DNA from: Clostridiales bacterium
GTDB lineage: Bacteria > Bacillota > Clostridia > Christensenellales > Borkfalkiaceae
NCBI GenBank assembly: GCA_023667345.1
Contig: JAMPAF010000002.1
Coordinates: 62,001-126,000 of the forward strand
Direction: 5' to 3'
Length of the DNA: 64,000 nt
The translations under genes were made by a program, and so were the position numbers. The notes under the pieces were generated by a model. The model worked only from the letters and a program-made list of their open reading frames with translations, was not told where the DNA came from and ran no database searches. Positions 62,837 to 64,000 of the stretch are shown here, in pieces (position 1 is the first letter of the stretch; each line of letters begins with the position of its first letter).

Positions 62837-64000
62837 ATGAACCCTATAAACGAAAAATGCAAAAGCTTACAGAATAACTTTTTACCGCTTAGAAAAATGT
62901 ACCCCAAAAGCTACAATAAAGACAAGGTTTCCCCCTACACCAAAACCCGCGTTATACTTATGAACGGCACGGAGTTCGAGTCGCAATGGTTTATGCACCA
63001 GTTCGCCCGCCACTGCGACGAGCCCGAAATTCTGCAAACCCTCGCTATCGTGCGCAGACAGGAACAGCAACAGCAAAAGCGCATAAGCTGTTTAAAGCCC
63101 ATTAACGAGAGCATTTTGGAAACGACTATCGCCTACGAGCAACTTGCCGTCGATTTGACCGCAACCCTCGCCCGCAACGAAAAGGACGAAAACAATATAA
63201 AGGCACTGAACTTTGCGCTTTTGGAGGACTTCGACCACCTCTACCGCTACGCAAACCTTTTGAAAATGGATAAGGGTATTGAGTCCGACGTGCTGGTCGG
63301 CAAAATGACCGAGATTATGCCCGGTCGCCCCACCGTCGCCGAGCACCGCTACCCTTCCGACGACTTGAAGCCGCACATGAACGCCGACAGCGCCGACCTT
63401 TACACCAAGCTCGTAGCATCCACCATCACCGCCGCCGAACAGCAGACTATGAACTACTATATGAACATCGCGCAGTGGTATAAAAACGACCTCGGCAGAA
63501 AGCTGTACGCCGAGATTGCCATGATTGAAGAGGCGCACGTGACGCAGTACGAGAGCTTAAAAGACCCCACGATGACCTGGCTTGAACAGTGGGTTATGCA
63601 CGAATACACCGAGTGCTGGCTGTATTACTCGGCTATGCACGATGAAACGGACGAGAGCATAAAAAAGATTTGGGAAGAGCACTACAAAATGGAGGTTGCG
63701 CACCTCAAAGCGGCGGCAAAGCTTTTAAAGAAGTACGAAAACAAGACCTTCGAACAGCTTTGCAACGGCGGCGAATTCCCCAAGCTTTTAAAGCACGGCG
63801 AAAACAAGGACTATATAAGGCGGGTTTTGGGCAGTACCGTAACCCTTACCGCCGAAAATATGGACTACTGCGACATTAAAAAGGTGCCCGACGACCACCA
63901 GTATTTTGACTACCAGAAATATATGTCGGGCGACCCGCAGAAGAACCCCTCGCACCTCGTTATCGAAAAGGCGATAAAAAAGTGGGGCAAGGACTACCGC
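62837..64000 (+). CDS. Ferritin-like di-metal helical protein (3' end cut by window edge)
   Basis: At least 388 residues, almost all predicted helical; the stop lies beyond the window. Carboxylate and histidine positions recur as in ferritin-like/rubrerythrin folds: E101, LLEDFDH (130-134), E201 in AAEQQTMNYY, IEEAHVTQYE (ExxH at 231/234) and MEVAHL (ExxH at 286/289). This suggests a di-iron or di-manganese helical bundle, possibly two linked units. I do not recognise a named family, and oxidase, storage or other roles remain open. ATG at 62837 has GGAGG 9 nt upstream. It lies just after the tRNA terminator; no rubredoxin-type CxxC motif is visible. Confidence 0.6.
   Translation, partial: MNPINEKCKSLQNNFLPLRKMYPKSYNKDKVSPYTKTRVILMNGTEFESQWFMHQFARHCDEPEILQTLAIVRRQEQQQQKRISCLKPINESILETTIAYEQLAVDLTATLARNEKDENNIKALNFALLEDFDHLYRYANLLKMDKGIESDVLVGKMTEIMPGRPTVAEHRYPSDDLKPHMNADSADLYTKLVASTITAAEQQTMNYYMNIAQWYKNDLGRKLYAEIAMIEEAHVTQYESLKDPTMTWLEQWVMHEYTECWLYYSAMHDETDESIKKIWEEHYKMEVAHLKAAAKLLKKYENKTFEQLCNGGEFPKLLKHGENKDYIRRVLGSTVTLTAENMDYCDIKKVPDDHQYFDYQKYMSGDPQKNPSHLVIEKAIKKWGKDYR

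Noticed and set aside
62558..62877. Short protein frames beginning MQASPIGMASASQ and MQASPSGMASASQ
   Set aside because: They are translations of the two tRNA-Gly copies and their repeat.

Overview
The window is a chromosomal segment of a Bacillota bacterium, most likely an uncultivated Clostridia lineage; this placement is inferred from gene content and no rRNA is present. Supporting signs are RNase Y, a rimO-pgsA-cinA-recA block, a Gram-positive-style dcw cluster with mraZ and ftsL, glutamine-dependent NadE, a DUF815 ATPase, SD-led GTG and TTG starts, and a MurE carrying the DNPR signature of meso-DAP peptidoglycan. I see no prophage, insertion sequence, CRISPR array or defence island. Most of it is dense housekeeping DNA, largely on the minus strand.

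Layout. 1-5736: minus-strand operon miaB-mutS-mutL (mutL runs off the left edge). 5815-8016: a bifunctional class A penicillin-binding protein on plus. 8055-21831: one tightly coupled minus-strand operon argG-argC-argJ-argB-argD-argF-carA-carB-nifS-thiI; its carB is fused in frame to a DapF-like domain. 22039-25226: a YgjP-type metallopeptidase, an acyl-ACP thioesterase and a membrane-anchored PadR-type regulator. 25296-36340: rny, then the operon ftsK-rimO-pgsA-cinA-recA-nadE. 36475-38836: ilvC and a divergent DUF815 ATPase. 38833-53802: cell wall and division genes in three units: mraZ-rsmH-ftsL-ftsI-murE-mraY-murD-ftsW, then murA-ftsQ, then ftsA-ftsZ, with murC beyond. murF and murG are absent from their usual places. 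53893-55078: murI and rpsT. 55319-60525: a cupin regulator and potABCD polyamine import. 60569-62271: a membrane protein and a lipase-like hydrolase. 62560-64000: a broken and an intact tRNA-Gly copy in tandem, then a ferritin-like protein cut by the right edge.

How the genes work together. The arg operon carries ornithine formation (argJBCD), carbamoyl phosphate synthesis (carAB) and the steps to argininosuccinate (argF, argG); argH is not here. NifS and ThiI at its end form a cysteine-to-tRNA sulfur route. The mur/fts genes give most of lipid II synthesis and the divisome core. mutSL, recA and ftsK handle repair and chromosome segregation. potABCD with its cupin regulator forms a self-contained polyamine uptake unit.

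Points most worth a second look: the CarB-DapF fusion, whose DapF half lacks the first catalytic cysteine motif; the PadR-like regulator with four predicted membrane helices; the 24-bp perfect palindrome over the ftsAZ promoter; the disrupted tRNA-Gly duplicate; PotD with a C-terminal membrane helix; and PotA with an apparent second TOBE-like domain.
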